From JAXGYV01 sp040772045 (lineage in GTDB: Bacteria > Actinomycetota > Thermoleophilia > UBA2241), in NCBI GenBank assembly GCA_040772045.1, contig JAXGYV010000015.1:1-30959 (forward strand): a DNA stretch of 30,959 nucleotides, given 5' to 3'. This document shows positions 8,545-17,027 of the stretch, piece after piece; within the stretch, counting starts at the first letter, position 1, and every line of letters starts with the position of its first letter. The notes below the pieces were generated by a model, which was not told the DNA's origin, did not search any database, and saw nothing but the letters and a program-made list of their open reading frames with translations. The position numbers and the translations under genes are program-made.

Positions 8545-11500
8545 CTAGCCGTAGGACTCGGTGAAGATGGTCCCCGTGGCGGTGATGCCGACGACGACCG
8601 GCTGCCCCTCCACTCGCACGGTCTGCATGGAAACACGCTCGCCGCCCTCCAGAGACAGCGCGCTGGCGAGCGTCTCGGTGCGAATGTAGGTCGCGTGCCG
8701 GCGTGCCAGATCCTGCAGCTCCGCCGGTAGCGCCAGTGCGAGATCGATGGTGTCCTCGATGCGCAGGCCAGCCTCCTTGCGGCAGAGCTGCACGGCGTGG
8801 ACTACCTCGCGCACCAGGCCCTCCTCGCGGAGCGCATCGTCCAGCTCTACGCGGAGAGCGACCGCGCGCGTGCCATCTTGCTCGACGCGGTACCCCGCGG
8901 GCGCCACGCTCTCCACCAGGACATCGTCTTCGCTCAGATCCAGCGCCGTGCCGTCGACCTCGAGCTGGATACGCCCGGCAGTCCGCAGCTGAGCGACCAG
9001 CGCCGCCGCGTCGGCCTCTTGCAGGGCGGTGCCCACCCGGCCGACGCGGCTGCCGAGCCGCGGGCCGAGGACGCGCAGGTTGGGCTTCACCCGATAGGCG
9101 AGGAGATCCTCCACGCGCTCGACGAGCTCCAGTCGCTTCACGTTGAGCTCGTCGAGCACGAGCGCATCGAGGTCCAGCAGCGCGCCGCGCTGCGCCGCGG
9201 GCACGGCGACCTTTACCACTTCCAGAGGCTGCCGGGTTTTGACGGCGGCCGCGTTGCGCGCCGCCCGGCCCATCTCGACCACGTGCCGCGCGACCTCCAT
9301 GCTCGCCAGGACGTCTTGGTCGATCGCGCGCTCGTCCGCCAGCGGCCAGTCGCAGAGGTGCACGCTCTCGGGCACCTCTGCGACGCCCGCCTCGGCCACC
9401 AGGTTGCGGTACATCTCCTCGGCGAGGAACGGGATGTACGGCGCCAGCAACTTCGCCAACACAACCAGGCACTGGTGCAGCGTTTGGTACGCCGACAGCT
9501 TGTCGCGATCGTGCACGCTCTTCCAGAAGCGCCGCCGGCTGCGGCGCACGTACCAGTTGGAAAGGTCGTCGACGAACGCCTGGATAGCACGCCCACTCGT
9601 GGTCGCGTCGTACTCCTCCAGCCCTTCCGTGACCTTGATCACGAGCCGCTGCAGCTCGCCGAGGACCCACCGGTCAAGCAGCGGTCGCTCCCGCAAGGGG
9701 ACAGGTTCGCTGCGGGGGTCAAAGCGGTCGATGTTCGCGTACACGGTGAAGAAGCTGTACGTGTTCCAGAGCGTGAGGAGGAACTTGCGCACCACCTCAT
9801 CGACCGCCTCGAGAGAGAACCGCCGCGCATACCACGGACTCGACACCGTGAGCAGGTACCAGCGGAAGGCATCGGCCCCTTGCTTGTCGAGCACCGTGTC
9901 GGGCTGTACCACGTTCCCGCGGCTCTTGCTCATCTTCTGGCCCTCGCCATCCAGGATGTGCCCCAGGCAGAGCACGCGGCGGTACGAGCTGTGGCCAAAG
10001 AGCAGTGTGGAGACGGCCATCAGGCTGTAGAACCAGCCTCGCGTTTGGTCGATGGCCTCGGCGATGAAGTCGGCGGGGAACCGCTCCTCGAAGAGCTCGC
10101 GGTTCTCGAAGGGGTAGTGCCACTGGGCCATGGGCATGGAACCGGAGTCGAGCCAGGCGTCCACCACCTCCGGCACCCTCGTCATGTGCCCCCCGCACGC
10201 CGGGCACACCAGCTTGACGGCATCGATGTACGGCCGGTGCAGCTCCAGGTCGGCGACCACGGGCGCGGTGGCCATGTCGCGCAGCTCCGCGCGACTGCCG
10301 ACGCAGTGCCAGTGGCCGCACTCGCAACGCCATACCGGGAGCGGTGTGCCCCAGTACCGGTCGCGGGCGAGCGCCCAGTCGACGTTGTTCTCGAGCCAGT
10401 CGCCGAAGCGGCCGTGCTTGATGGTGTCCGGATACCAGGCCACCGCCTCGTTGGCCGCCAGCAACTCGTCTTTGACCGCCGTGGTACGAATGTACCAGGT
10501 GGCCTTGGAGTAGTAGAGCAGCGGCGTGTCGCAGCGCCAGCAGAACGGATAGCTGTGCGTGTAGGGAGCGGCCGCTAGCAGAAGCTCACGCGCACGGAGG
10601 TCGTCGATGATCCCTGGATCGGCATCCTTGACAAAGCGCCCGGCCCATGGCGCGACCTCCGCGGTGAACCTGCCCTCCGTATCTACGGGATTTACCACAG
10701 GGAGGTCGTTCTGCAGGCCAACCCGCATGTCGTCTTCGCCGAACGCGGGGGCGATGTGTACAACTCCGGTCCCCTCCGTCGTGGTCACGTAGTCGCCCGC
10801 GATCACGAAGAAGGCGCGCTTCTGCGGGTTTATAAAGCGATACGGCGGCTCGTACTCGAGGTTCAGCAGCGCGTGCCCCGGGAAGGTCTTCTCCACCCGT
10901 GCCTTTTTCCCCAGAACCGTCGCCACCAGGTCGGCGGCGAGCACAAAGCGCTCGCCGCGACTCTCCACCAGCGCGTAGTCGATCTCGGGGTGTACCGCAC
11001 AGGCCACGTTGGAGATCAGCGTCCATGGCGTAGTGGTCCACACCGCCAGAGACACCGCCGCTCCCGGCATTCCGGAGAGGCGCTCGGCGGCCTGCGGTTT
11101 CAAGGGGAAACGGACGTACACCGTGGTCTCCTCCACGTCCTTGTACCCCTGAGAGACCTCGTGGCTGGAGATGGCCGTACCGCAGCGCGGACAGTAGGGC
11201 ACCACCTTGTACCCCTCGTAGAGCAGCCCCTTGTCGGCCACCTGCCGGAGGATCCACCACACCGTCTCGATGTAGTCGTCGGTCAGGGTGACGTAGGCAT
11301 CGTCGGTATCGATCCAGAAGCCGATGCGTTCGGTGAGCCGCTCCCAATCCTCCAGGTAGGCGAACACGCTCTCGCGACACAGCCGGTTGAACTCCGCGAT
11401 GCCGAACGCCTCGATCTGCTGCTTGCCGTTGATGCCCAGCTTGCGCTCGATCTCCAGTTCCACGGGCAAGCCATGCGTATCCCACCCCGCTTTGCGCGGC

Positions 11501-11754
11501 ACGGAGTAGCCGCGCATGGTCTTGTAGCGAGGGAACACGTCTTTGAAGATGCGCGCCAGCGCGTGGTGCACGCCCGGCCGGCCGTTCGCGGTCGGTGGCC
11601 CCTCATAGAAGACGAAGAGCGGACCACCCTGACGCTGAGTCAGGCTCTTGGCGAAGATATCCTGTTCCTTCCAGAACGCCAGGATACGCGCATCCAAAGC
11701 GGGGAAATCCGCCTGGGGGGACACGTCGCGAAAGAACGGCCGGGCTTCGGTCAC
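8545..11754 (-). CDS. ileS: Isoleucyl-tRNA synthetase, type 2 (IleRS2), GVHH signature
   Basis: Charges tRNA-Ile with isoleucine and edits valine. 1069 residues, the length of eukaryote-like IleRS2 (IleRS1 is ~930). The class I signature normally written HxGH reads G61-V-H-H64 in NGRPGVHHALAR. WDTHGLPVE (91-99), the KMSKS loop (607-611) and an editing domain with TTEGTGVVHIAPAFGEDD are present. CxxC pairs occur at CPRC (188-191), CWRC, CECGHWHC and CPACG. The long C-terminal region fits the IleRS2 anticodon-binding extension. GTG start at 11754; the closest SD-like sequence (GAGGAGAAG) is ~16 bases away, so the start is not firmly fixed. No T-box sequence (TGGNACC) was found in the ~110-base upstream gap. 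IleRS2 enzymes tolerate mupirocin. Confidence 0.96.
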   Translation of the reverse strand: MTEARPFFRDVSPQADFPALDARILAFWKEQDIFAKSLTQRQGGPLFVFYEGPPTANGRPGVHHALARIFKDVFPRYKTMRGYSVPRKAGWDTHGLPVELEIERKLGINGKQQIEAFGIAEFNRLCRESVFAYLEDWERLTERIGFWIDTDDAYVTLTDDYIETVWWILRQVADKGLLYEGYKVVPYCPRCGTAISSHEVSQGYKDVEETTVYVRFPLKPQAAERLSGMPGAAVSLAVWTTTPWTLISNVACAVHPEIDYALVESRGERFVLAADLVATVLGKKARVEKTFPGHALLNLEYEPPYRFINPQKRAFFVIAGDYVTTTEGTGVVHIAPAFGEDDMRVGLQNDLPVVNPVDTEGRFTAEVAPWAGRFVKDADPGIIDDLRARELLLAAAPYTHSYPFCWRCDTPLLYYSKATWYIRTTAVKDELLAANEAVAWYPDTIKHGRFGDWLENNVDWALARDRYWGTPLPVWRCECGHWHCVGSRAELRDMATAPVVADLELHRPYIDAVKLVCPACGGHMTRVPEVVDAWLDSGSMPMAQWHYPFENRELFEERFPADFIAEAIDQTRGWFYSLMAVSTLLFGHSSYRRVLCLGHILDGEGQKMSKSRGNVVQPDTVLDKQGADAFRWYLLTVSSPWYARRFSLEAVDEVVRKFLLTLWNTYSFFTVYANIDRFDPRSEPVPLRERPLLDRWVLGELQRLVIKVTEGLEEYDATTSGRAIQAFVDDLSNWYVRRSRRRFWKSVHDRDKLSAYQTLHQCLVVLAKLLAPYIPFLAEEMYRNLVAEAGVAEVPESVHLCDWPLADERAIDQDVLASMEVARHVVEMGRAARNAAAVKTRQPLEVVKVAVPAAQRGALLDLDALVLDELNVKRLELVERVEDLLAYRVKPNLRVLGPRLGSRVGRVGTALQEADAAALVAQLRTAGRIQLEVDGTALDLSEDDVLVESVAPAGYRVEQDGTRAVALRVELDDALREEGLVREVVHAVQLCRKEAGLRIEDTIDLALALPAELQDLARRHATYIRTETLASALSLEGGERVSMQTVRVEGQPVVVGITATGTIFTESYG

Positions 11755-11861
11755 AGTGCTACGTCCACTTCTCCTCGGGGCTTGCCGGCGACCCGCCCAG
11801 ACGCTGTGCGACTTGGGGTTTCCGGGCCATCCGGGGCGTTGATTCTACCAGACGCGATAGA

Positions 11862-12536
11862 ATGCTCGGCATGCTGAGCCCCTACGCACGGTTGCTCGTG
11901 CTCCTCGACTACGACGGCACGATCACCACACACGAGTGCAACGAGATCGTGCTCCAGCGGTTCACCGGAGACTCCTGGCGTGTCCACGAGGAAGCGCTGC
12001 ATCGTGGGCGGATCGGCCATGCCGAGTGCCTCCGTCGCCAGATCGCGCTCCTCCAGGAGCCCCGCTCCACGATCATCGAAGCTATGGTGAGCGCCGCCGA
12101 GCTGGCGCCCGGCCTTGCCGAAACGCTAACCACCCTCAGCGCGGGCGGCGCGCGTGTAGCGGTGGTCAGCGCCGGCTTTCGCGAGGTCATCGAGCGCGTG
12201 TGGCAGCGCGAGCGCCTGTCGCAGGCCGCCATCCTCGCCAGCGAGCTCGGCACGAGCAGGCCATATCGCATCACTTACAACCCGGCTCTCGGCACCTGCC
12301 CCACCTGCGGTCCAGCGGCGTGCAAGGGTGCCGTTGCCCGCACACTGCGGAGCGCGGGAGACACCGTCGCGGTATTTGGCGACGGCCACGCCGACCTCTG
12401 CATGGCGAGGGAGGCCGACCTGGTGTTCGCCCGCGGCGCCCTGGCCACGTTGTGCGCGTCTCAGAGCATCACCTACCACCCGCTCGGCGACTTCCGCGAC
12501 GCGCTGGCGACCGTCGACGCCACGCTCCAGGCATGA
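11862..12536 (+). CDS. HAD-superfamily phosphatase, subfamily IB (SerB/MtnX-like)
   Basis: 224 residues from ATG 11862 (an alternative ATG at 11871 is equally possible; neither has an SD). HAD motif I DYDGT has nucleophile D16 and acid/base D18. Motif II is VVSAG (Ser103). K155 follows a CPTCG...CK cluster (C146, C149, C154). Motif III/IV is FGDGHADLC (D174, D178). The cysteine cluster before the motif III lysine resembles MtnX-like enzymes of methionine salvage, but no mtn genes are nearby, so the substrate is unknown. The stop overlaps the GtrA start (ATGA), tying it to an envelope-glycan operon. A phosphosugar or lipid-linked phosphate substrate is possible but speculative. Confidence 0.85.
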   Translation: MLGMLSPYARLLVLLDYDGTITTHECNEIVLQRFTGDSWRVHEEALHRGRIGHAECLRRQIALLQEPRSTIIEAMVSAAELAPGLAETLTTLSAGGARVAVVSAGFREVIERVWQRERLSQAAILASELGTSRPYRITYNPALGTCPTCGPAACKGAVARTLRSAGDTVAVFGDGHADLCMAREADLVFARGALATLCASQSITYHPLGDFRDALATVDATLQA

Positions 12537-13024
12537 GCAAGCCAGACCACACAGGGAGCCCGACGCGCCCGCCCTCGGCTACTGGCGTTCTCCGATCTGG
12601 CACGGGCTCAGTGCTCCTTCGGCTGCCAAAGGCCCTGCGACAGTTCATCAAGTTCGCCCTCGTGGGGGCAAGCGGTACCCTGGTGAACCTGGCGGTCTTC
12701 AGCAGCATCCTCTTCGCGTGGGTCAAGGTGCAGGAAAGCCGGCCCCTCCTGGTGGAACAAATGGCCAGCGGAGTCGCTTTCTGCGTCGCCGTCGTCAGTA
12801 ACTTCGTCCTCAACCGCCGCTGGACGTTCCGCCACAGCGGGCCGGTGGCCATCCATTTCGGCCGCTTCTTCCTCGTCAGCCTCATCGGCCTGGGCATCAA
12901 CGTCGTGGCGTACACCGCGCTCCACCAGGGGGCGGGCATACAGGAGCATCTCAGCGAGTTCCTCGCCATCGGTGTCGTGATGCCGGTGAACTTCGTGGGC
13001 AGCAAGTGGTGGGCCTTTCGATGA
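12533..13024 (+). CDS. GtrA-family membrane protein
   Basis: 163 residues with about four membrane helices (approximately 40-63, 75-93, 110-130, 140-155) after a polar ~35-residue N-terminal tail. Family landmarks are RQFIKFALVGASGTLVNL at the first helix, NFVLNRRWTF after the second, and the C-terminal NFVGSKWWAFR. GtrA-like proteins are thought to flip polyprenyl-phosphate sugars or assist glycosyltransferases in O-antigen, teichoic acid or arabinogalactan modification. Start and stop overlap both neighbours by four bases (ATGA), so it is translationally coupled between the HAD phosphatase and the GT-C enzyme, a plausible carrier-flippase and transferase pair. Confidence 0.88.
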   Translation: MSKPDHTGSPTRPPSATGVLRSGTGSVLLRLPKALRQFIKFALVGASGTLVNLAVFSSILFAWVKVQESRPLLVEQMASGVAFCVAVVSNFVLNRRWTFRHSGPVAIHFGRFFLVSLIGLGINVVAYTALHQGAGIQEHLSEFLAIGVVMPVNFVGSKWWAFR

Positions 13025-14346
13025 CCGGCGCGGAACGACCGGCCGGGCGACCGACACTCGCGGATCGGGACGCGCCAGGTCTCGCTCGCAGCACACCGTG
13101 GCGACCGACGCTCGCCGCCCTGCTGGCCGTGGTTTTGGTAGCCCTCGTGTACTCCCTCGTGTTCCCGAACCTCTGGTACGGCGAGCACGACATCTCCGAC
13201 ATAGGCATCTACCAGTACTATGCACAACAGATGGCCGACGGGGGCATGCCATACCGGGACTTCCCCTTCGAGTACCCGCCGATCGCCGCCTGGCTGATCG
13301 CGCTTCCGGGGGGCAGCGAAAGCCTCGCCGCGTACACCGGCTGGTTCAGCTTGATGACCTTTCTGATCACGGCGTTCACCGGCGCACTGGTAGCGCTGAC
13401 CGCCGCGCGCATCTGGCCGCGTGGCGCCCACGCCTTCGCCGCCGCTGTACTGTTCGCCGGCGGCGTAGCCGCCGTGGGGGCCATCGTGGAGAACCGCCTG
13501 GACATCGCGGTGGCGTGCGTGCTCACGGCGGCCATACTCGCCCTCGCCCATCGCTGGCTGGCGATGGCCGCGGCGATCCTCGGTTTGGGCTTCGCCCTCA
13601 AGCTGTTTCCCGCCGTCCTCCTGCCGCTCGTCTTGCTCCTGTGCCCTACGTGGCGGCGAGCTCTGTGGGCCACCGCGTCCTTTGCTCTGGCCGCGGTGGC
13701 CCCATTCCTGCCGTACCTGTTGTCCTCGCCACAGGGCGTCTGGCAGGTGTTCACCTACCATCTGGAACGGCCGCTCCAGATCGAGAGCGTCTTGGCGGCG
13801 CCACTCCTGCTGGCGAGGACCTGGGAGCTGAGTTGGGTCGACGTGATAACCAGCTACGGCTCGCAGGGCCTTCAGGGCACAGGCACCGTGGCGGCCGCGA
13901 CCCTCTCTAGCGTCCTCACCGCGGCGGCCGTCGCCACCGTGTACGCGCTCCTGCTACGGCACCGCCAGCTCCTGCTCGCCTCGCCGCGTCTGCTCCCCCT
14001 CGCCGGGCTGGCCTTGGTCCTCGCCCTGCTCGCCTTCGCCAAGGTCCTCTCGCCACAGTTCTTCGTCTGGCTGCTGCCGATGGTCGCCTTAGCGGCGCTT
14101 GAGGAGCCCCTCCTGGCGGCGTTGGCATACGGCGTGCTCCTGCTCACGCAGATCAACTTTCCCGCGAAGTACTGGGGCCTCGTCTACGTAGAACCCTCCG
14201 CGGTGTACTGGCTCGCGGCGCGCGATCTGCTCCTGGTGCTCACGTTCCTCGCGGCGCTGTGGCGCTTGGTCCGGCAGCCAGAGTACGATCGCTGGTCAGC
14301 GCCGCTCACGAACGTTGGGGAACCGCGAGGAAGGCTGACGAGCTGA
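13021..14346 (+). CDS. GT-C type membrane glycosyltransferase (GT87/DUF2029-like)
   Basis: 441 residues from ATG 13021, overlapping the GtrA stop; GTG 13006 is also in frame but less likely. A hydrophilic N-terminus is followed by ~10 hydrophobic segments. The first extracytoplasmic loop has an acidic DISDIGIYQYY patch, as expected for the catalytic Asp of GT-C enzymes, then DFPFEYPP, the hallmark of polyprenol-phosphate mannosyltransferase-type proteins. Later landmarks are KLFPAVLLPL and KVLSPQFFVWLLP. The family transfers mannose or arabinose from a polyprenyl-phosphate donor outside the membrane. The acceptor here is unknown. It ends 27 bases from the convergent sugar transferase gene. 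I cannot distinguish GT87 from related DUF2029 groups by eye. Confidence 0.82.
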   Translation: MTGAERPAGRPTLADRDAPGLARSTPWRPTLAALLAVVLVALVYSLVFPNLWYGEHDISDIGIYQYYAQQMADGGMPYRDFPFEYPPIAAWLIALPGGSESLAAYTGWFSLMTFLITAFTGALVALTAARIWPRGAHAFAAAVLFAGGVAAVGAIVENRLDIAVACVLTAAILALAHRWLAMAAAILGLGFALKLFPAVLLPLVLLLCPTWRRALWATASFALAAVAPFLPYLLSSPQGVWQVFTYHLERPLQIESVLAAPLLLARTWELSWVDVITSYGSQGLQGTGTVAAATLSSVLTAAAVATVYALLLRHRQLLLASPRLLPLAGLALVLALLAFAKVLSPQFFVWLLPMVALAALEEPLLAALAYGVLLLTQINFPAKYWGLVYVEPSAVYWLAARDLLLVLTFLAALWRLVRQPEYDRWSAPLTNVGEPRGRLTS

Positions 14347-14373
14347 GCGGAGTGCCGGCGCGCGAGCCGCGCC

Positions 14374-15966
14374 TCAGTACGCCCCGCGGCGGCCGAGCAC
14401 GGCCGGAATGGTCTCCAGGAGCAGGCGGATATCCCAGCTCAAGCTCCAGCCGGTGACGTAGAAGTAGTCGAGCTTCACCATCTCGTCGAACGGGATGTCG
14501 TTGCGCCCCATCACCTGCCAGAGACCGGTGATCCCCGGCGTGATGTGCAGGCGCTTCTTGGCCCAGCCCTTGCACTGCCGGGCCTCTTCTACCCAGAGGG
14601 GACGAGGGCCTACCAAGCTCATGTCGCCGCGCAGCACGTTGAACAACTGCGGCAACTCATCCAGGCTGATACGACGCAGCCACGAGCCAACCCGCGTGAT
14701 GCGAGGATCCTTCTTGATCTTGAACATGGGACCGGAGTACTCGTTCAAGAACGCCAGATCCTCGCGCATGTCTTCGGCGCCGGCATGCATAGAGCGGAAC
14801 TTGAAGATGCGGAATACGCGTCCGTTGCGCCCCATTCTCTCCTGGCGGAAGAAGACCGGCCCTGGGGAGTCCACCTTGATGAGGATCGCCACAGCCACCA
14901 GAAGCGGCAAGCAGACGAGGGTGAGCAGGCCACCCACCAACAGATCGAAGACGCGCTTTATCAGCATGTTCATGCGGCTTAGCTCCACCTGGGCGACGTC
15001 GAGCAGGGGGATGCCCTCCAGATCGTCTACCCCAGCGCGGGAGCTCAGCACCTCGAAGAGCCGCGGCACGATGTTCACCTTCACGTTATGGTCGGCGCAG
15101 ATGCGCGCCAGGCTGAGGAACTGCTGATGGCGCGCCTGCGAGAAGGCCAGGATCACCCGATTCACGCGCTGGTCACGGATAACTTCTTCCAGGTCTTGCA
15201 GCGAGCCGATGATGGGCACGTTAGGCCCCTCGCCATTGGGCATCGGCTCGCCATCTTCTAGGAAACCCACGAGCTCGATGCGATACTCAGGATGCTTGGC
15301 GATCTTCGCCGCGAGCGTATGGCCTACGAGGCCGGCTCCCACGATCACCACGCGCTCGGCGAACGCCGCGCGCCGCCATACGAGGCCGCGCGCGATCCAG
15401 CGACCGATCGGCAGGAACACCGTCGCGATGATCCACATGATCATCACGATGGCGAGGGGGGCGCTGATACCATCGATGAGCACGAGCAGGATGGCGAGCA
15501 GCCAGCTCGCCGTAATCAGCGCCGTGGCTCCCCGGCACGCGTTCTCGACGCTCGCCCCCCGGATACTGCTGCCGGAGGCCTTGTACAGCCCAAACGCGTA
15601 GAGGGCGGCCAGCCAGTAGGGCACGAGAGCCAGGAGAAGGACCAGGTCGCGGGTACCGCTCGGCGGAAAGACCTCGAACAGCCGACGCGCCACCGGCACA
15701 GAGTTCGGAGACGCGGCGAGCGCTCCCGTGAGAAGGGCCGCGATGGCCAGCGACGTGGTATCGGCGGCGACGGTAGCGATGATTCTAGCGGCGGACGGCG
15801 AGCCAACCACCGGCCGCTCTCGCACGGGAATACCGGACGCCGGATCGATCTCCCTCGCCAAATCTTCCAGCATCCCGTGCGCCATTGCCGCCCTACTCGC
15901 CATCTCCCACAACAACCCCCGCACCGGCCTCGACACCGTCGCAGGTTCCACTCCCACTATGCCCAA
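14374..15966 (-). CDS. Polyprenyl-phosphate sugar-1-phosphate transferase (WcaJ/WbaP-like)
   Basis: Attaches the first sugar-1-phosphate to undecaprenyl phosphate to begin exopolysaccharide or glycan synthesis. 530 residues from the longest frame: hydrophobic segments (about 61-80, 106-127, 150-188), a CoA_binding_3-type Rossmann domain (VVIVGAGLVGHTL, 206-218), and a C-terminal bacterial sugar transferase domain beginning KRVFDLLVGG (337). That domain carries PVFFRQERMGRNG, KFRSM (389-393), SLDELPQLFNVLRGDMS, LVGPRP (451-456) and PGITGLWQV. The frame opens with TTG at 15966, which directly abuts a small hairpin and lacks an SD. ATGs at 15903 and 15885 are alternatives, and the true start is uncertain. 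It lies 38 bases downstream of the ymdB-like gene on the same strand. Confidence 0.93.
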   Translation of the reverse strand: MGIVGVEPATVSRPVRGLLWEMASRAAMAHGMLEDLAREIDPASGIPVRERPVVGSPSAARIIATVAADTTSLAIAALLTGALAASPNSVPVARRLFEVFPPSGTRDLVLLLALVPYWLAALYAFGLYKASGSSIRGASVENACRGATALITASWLLAILLVLIDGISAPLAIVMIMWIIATVFLPIGRWIARGLVWRRAAFAERVVIVGAGLVGHTLAAKIAKHPEYRIELVGFLEDGEPMPNGEGPNVPIIGSLQDLEEVIRDQRVNRVILAFSQARHQQFLSLARICADHNVKVNIVPRLFEVLSSRAGVDDLEGIPLLDVAQVELSRMNMLIKRVFDLLVGGLLTLVCLPLLVAVAILIKVDSPGPVFFRQERMGRNGRVFRIFKFRSMHAGAEDMREDLAFLNEYSGPMFKIKKDPRITRVGSWLRRISLDELPQLFNVLRGDMSLVGPRPLWVEEARQCKGWAKKRLHITPGITGLWQVMGRNDIPFDEMVKLDYFYVTGWSLSWDIRLLLETIPAVLGRRGAY

Positions 15967-16004
15967 AGGCGCCGAACTCGGCGCTAGAACATCTGTCTAC
16001 GCCG

Positions 16005-16802
16005 TCACAGAACTTCCGCGTGGCCTTCCCCCAACGTCTCCGAGATCGCCTGAATGTCCGCGGCGCGACCCGCTGTCATGCCGATAACGACCGCGTCCAT
16101 GCGCACCGGCCCACCGGCCACCACGAACTGCTGCGGCATCTCGGTGAGAAACCGGCGCAGGATCACCTCGGTGCTCACACCGATGACCGAATCGCGAGGG
16201 CCCGTCATGCCGACATCGGTGATGTAGGCCGTGCCGCCCGGCAACACGCGCGCATCGGCGGTCTGCACATGCGTATGCGTGCCCACCACAGCCGCTGCCA
16301 AACCATCCAGATGGTGCCCCATGGCCACTTTCTCGCTCGTAGCCTCGGCGTGGAAATCGACGATTACGTACTCTGCCTGCTCGCGCGCGCGCCGCACGAG
16401 GTCCGCCGCGAGCCTGAAGGGCGATATGCCGCAGTCAAGGTACAGCTGACCGAGCAGGTTGATGACCGCCACGCGCTCGCCGTTGGCGGCGGTCTGTACC
16501 GTGGTCCCTCGTCCGGGGCTGCCGGACGGGTAGTTGGCGGGACGGACGATCCTGTCGCTCTCATCGAGGAACGCGTATACCTCACGTTGCCGCCACACAT
16601 GGTTCCCGGTCGTAAGGACGTCGACTCCCCCAGCCAGGAGAGTCTGCGCGATGGTCGAGGTGATCCCCGCGCCGCTGGCGGCGTTCTCTCCATTGACGAC
16701 CACGAAGTCGATGCGATGTTCCTGGCGTAGTGCGGGGAGCCTGCGCAGGAGGGCCTGCCTGCCAGGCCGCCCGAACACATCGCCGACGAAGAGGACATTC
16801 AC
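16005..16802 (-). CDS. YmdB-family metallophosphoesterase (TIGR00282)
   Basis: 265 residues, the usual length. Two-metal phosphoesterase ligands are visible: D8 in VGDVFGRPGR, E39/N40 in NGENAASGAGIT, N67/H68 in TGNHVW, H151 in DFHAEATSEK, H176 and H178 in VGTHTHVQTAD. The signature AYITDVGMTGPRDSVIG follows. Bacillus YmdB hydrolyses 2',3'-cAMP and affects biofilm versus motility decisions, and it usually sits next to rny; that neighbour is absent here. ATG start with AAGGAG 9 bases upstream. It is probably co-transcribed with the sugar transferase downstream, from a TATAAT-containing promoter about 105 bases upstream. Confidence 0.93.
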   Translation of the reverse strand: MNVLFVGDVFGRPGRQALLRRLPALRQEHRIDFVVVNGENAASGAGITSTIAQTLLAGGVDVLTTGNHVWRQREVYAFLDESDRIVRPANYPSGSPGRGTTVQTAANGERVAVINLLGQLYLDCGISPFRLAADLVRRAREQAEYVIVDFHAEATSEKVAMGHHLDGLAAAVVGTHTHVQTADARVLPGGTAYITDVGMTGPRDSVIGVSTEVILRRFLTEMPQQFVVAGGPVRMDAVVIGMTAGRAADIQAISETLGEGHAEVL

Positions 16803-16907
16803 CTTCGCTCCTTACCCTCCGGATACCCCGGGCGGCTCTTCCGGCATCCGCGGCGTTGAAAAACCCGAGCGCTCCCGCTCGTCAGAAGACAGCTCGCCGG
16901 GAGGCCG

Positions 16908-16936
16908 ATTATAGTTGCCCCGGCGCCGACAGCGAA
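16908..16936 (-). promoter_or_regulatory. Candidate promoter for ymdB-like gene and sugar transferase
   Basis: The minus strand contains a perfect -10 TATAAT (16913-16908) with TTCGCT (16936-16931, 3/6 to the -35 consensus) at 17 bases. It lies in the 225-base gap after nuoN; nothing else gene-like is visible there apart from a weak hairpin. Confidence 0.38.
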
Positions 16937-16973
16937 GCCGCCGCCGGTATACAAAAGCGCGGGCGAAGGAGGA

Positions 16974-17003
16974 GGCGGCGCACACGGAGTCCCCAGCGCC
17001 GCC
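16974..17003 (-). terminator. Possible terminator of the nuo operon
   Basis: GGCGGCGC (16974-16981) and GCGCCGCC (16996-17003) form an 8-bp stem with a 14-base loop, 25 bases beyond the nuoN stop on the minus strand. A short TTTT run occurs only ~20 bases further on, so intrinsic termination is doubtful. Confidence 0.3.
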
Positions 17004-17027
17004 GGACGGAACCGGGGTCGGTCTCCG

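Noticed and set aside
8797..10578. 593-residue open frame on the plus strand, and several other long frames opposite ileS
   Set aside because: Antisense shadows of the unmistakable IleRS2; composition is His/Arg/Val-rich with no domain signature.
11755..11861. T-box riboswitch upstream of ileS
   Set aside because: The gap is only ~110 bases and no TGGNACC sequence or specifier stem was seen on the minus strand.
15969..15984. Terminator between the ymdB-like gene and the sugar transferase
   Set aside because: A 6-bp GCGCCG/CGGCGC stem with a 4-base loop and no T-run; more likely incidental, though it does cast doubt on the TTG start at 15966.
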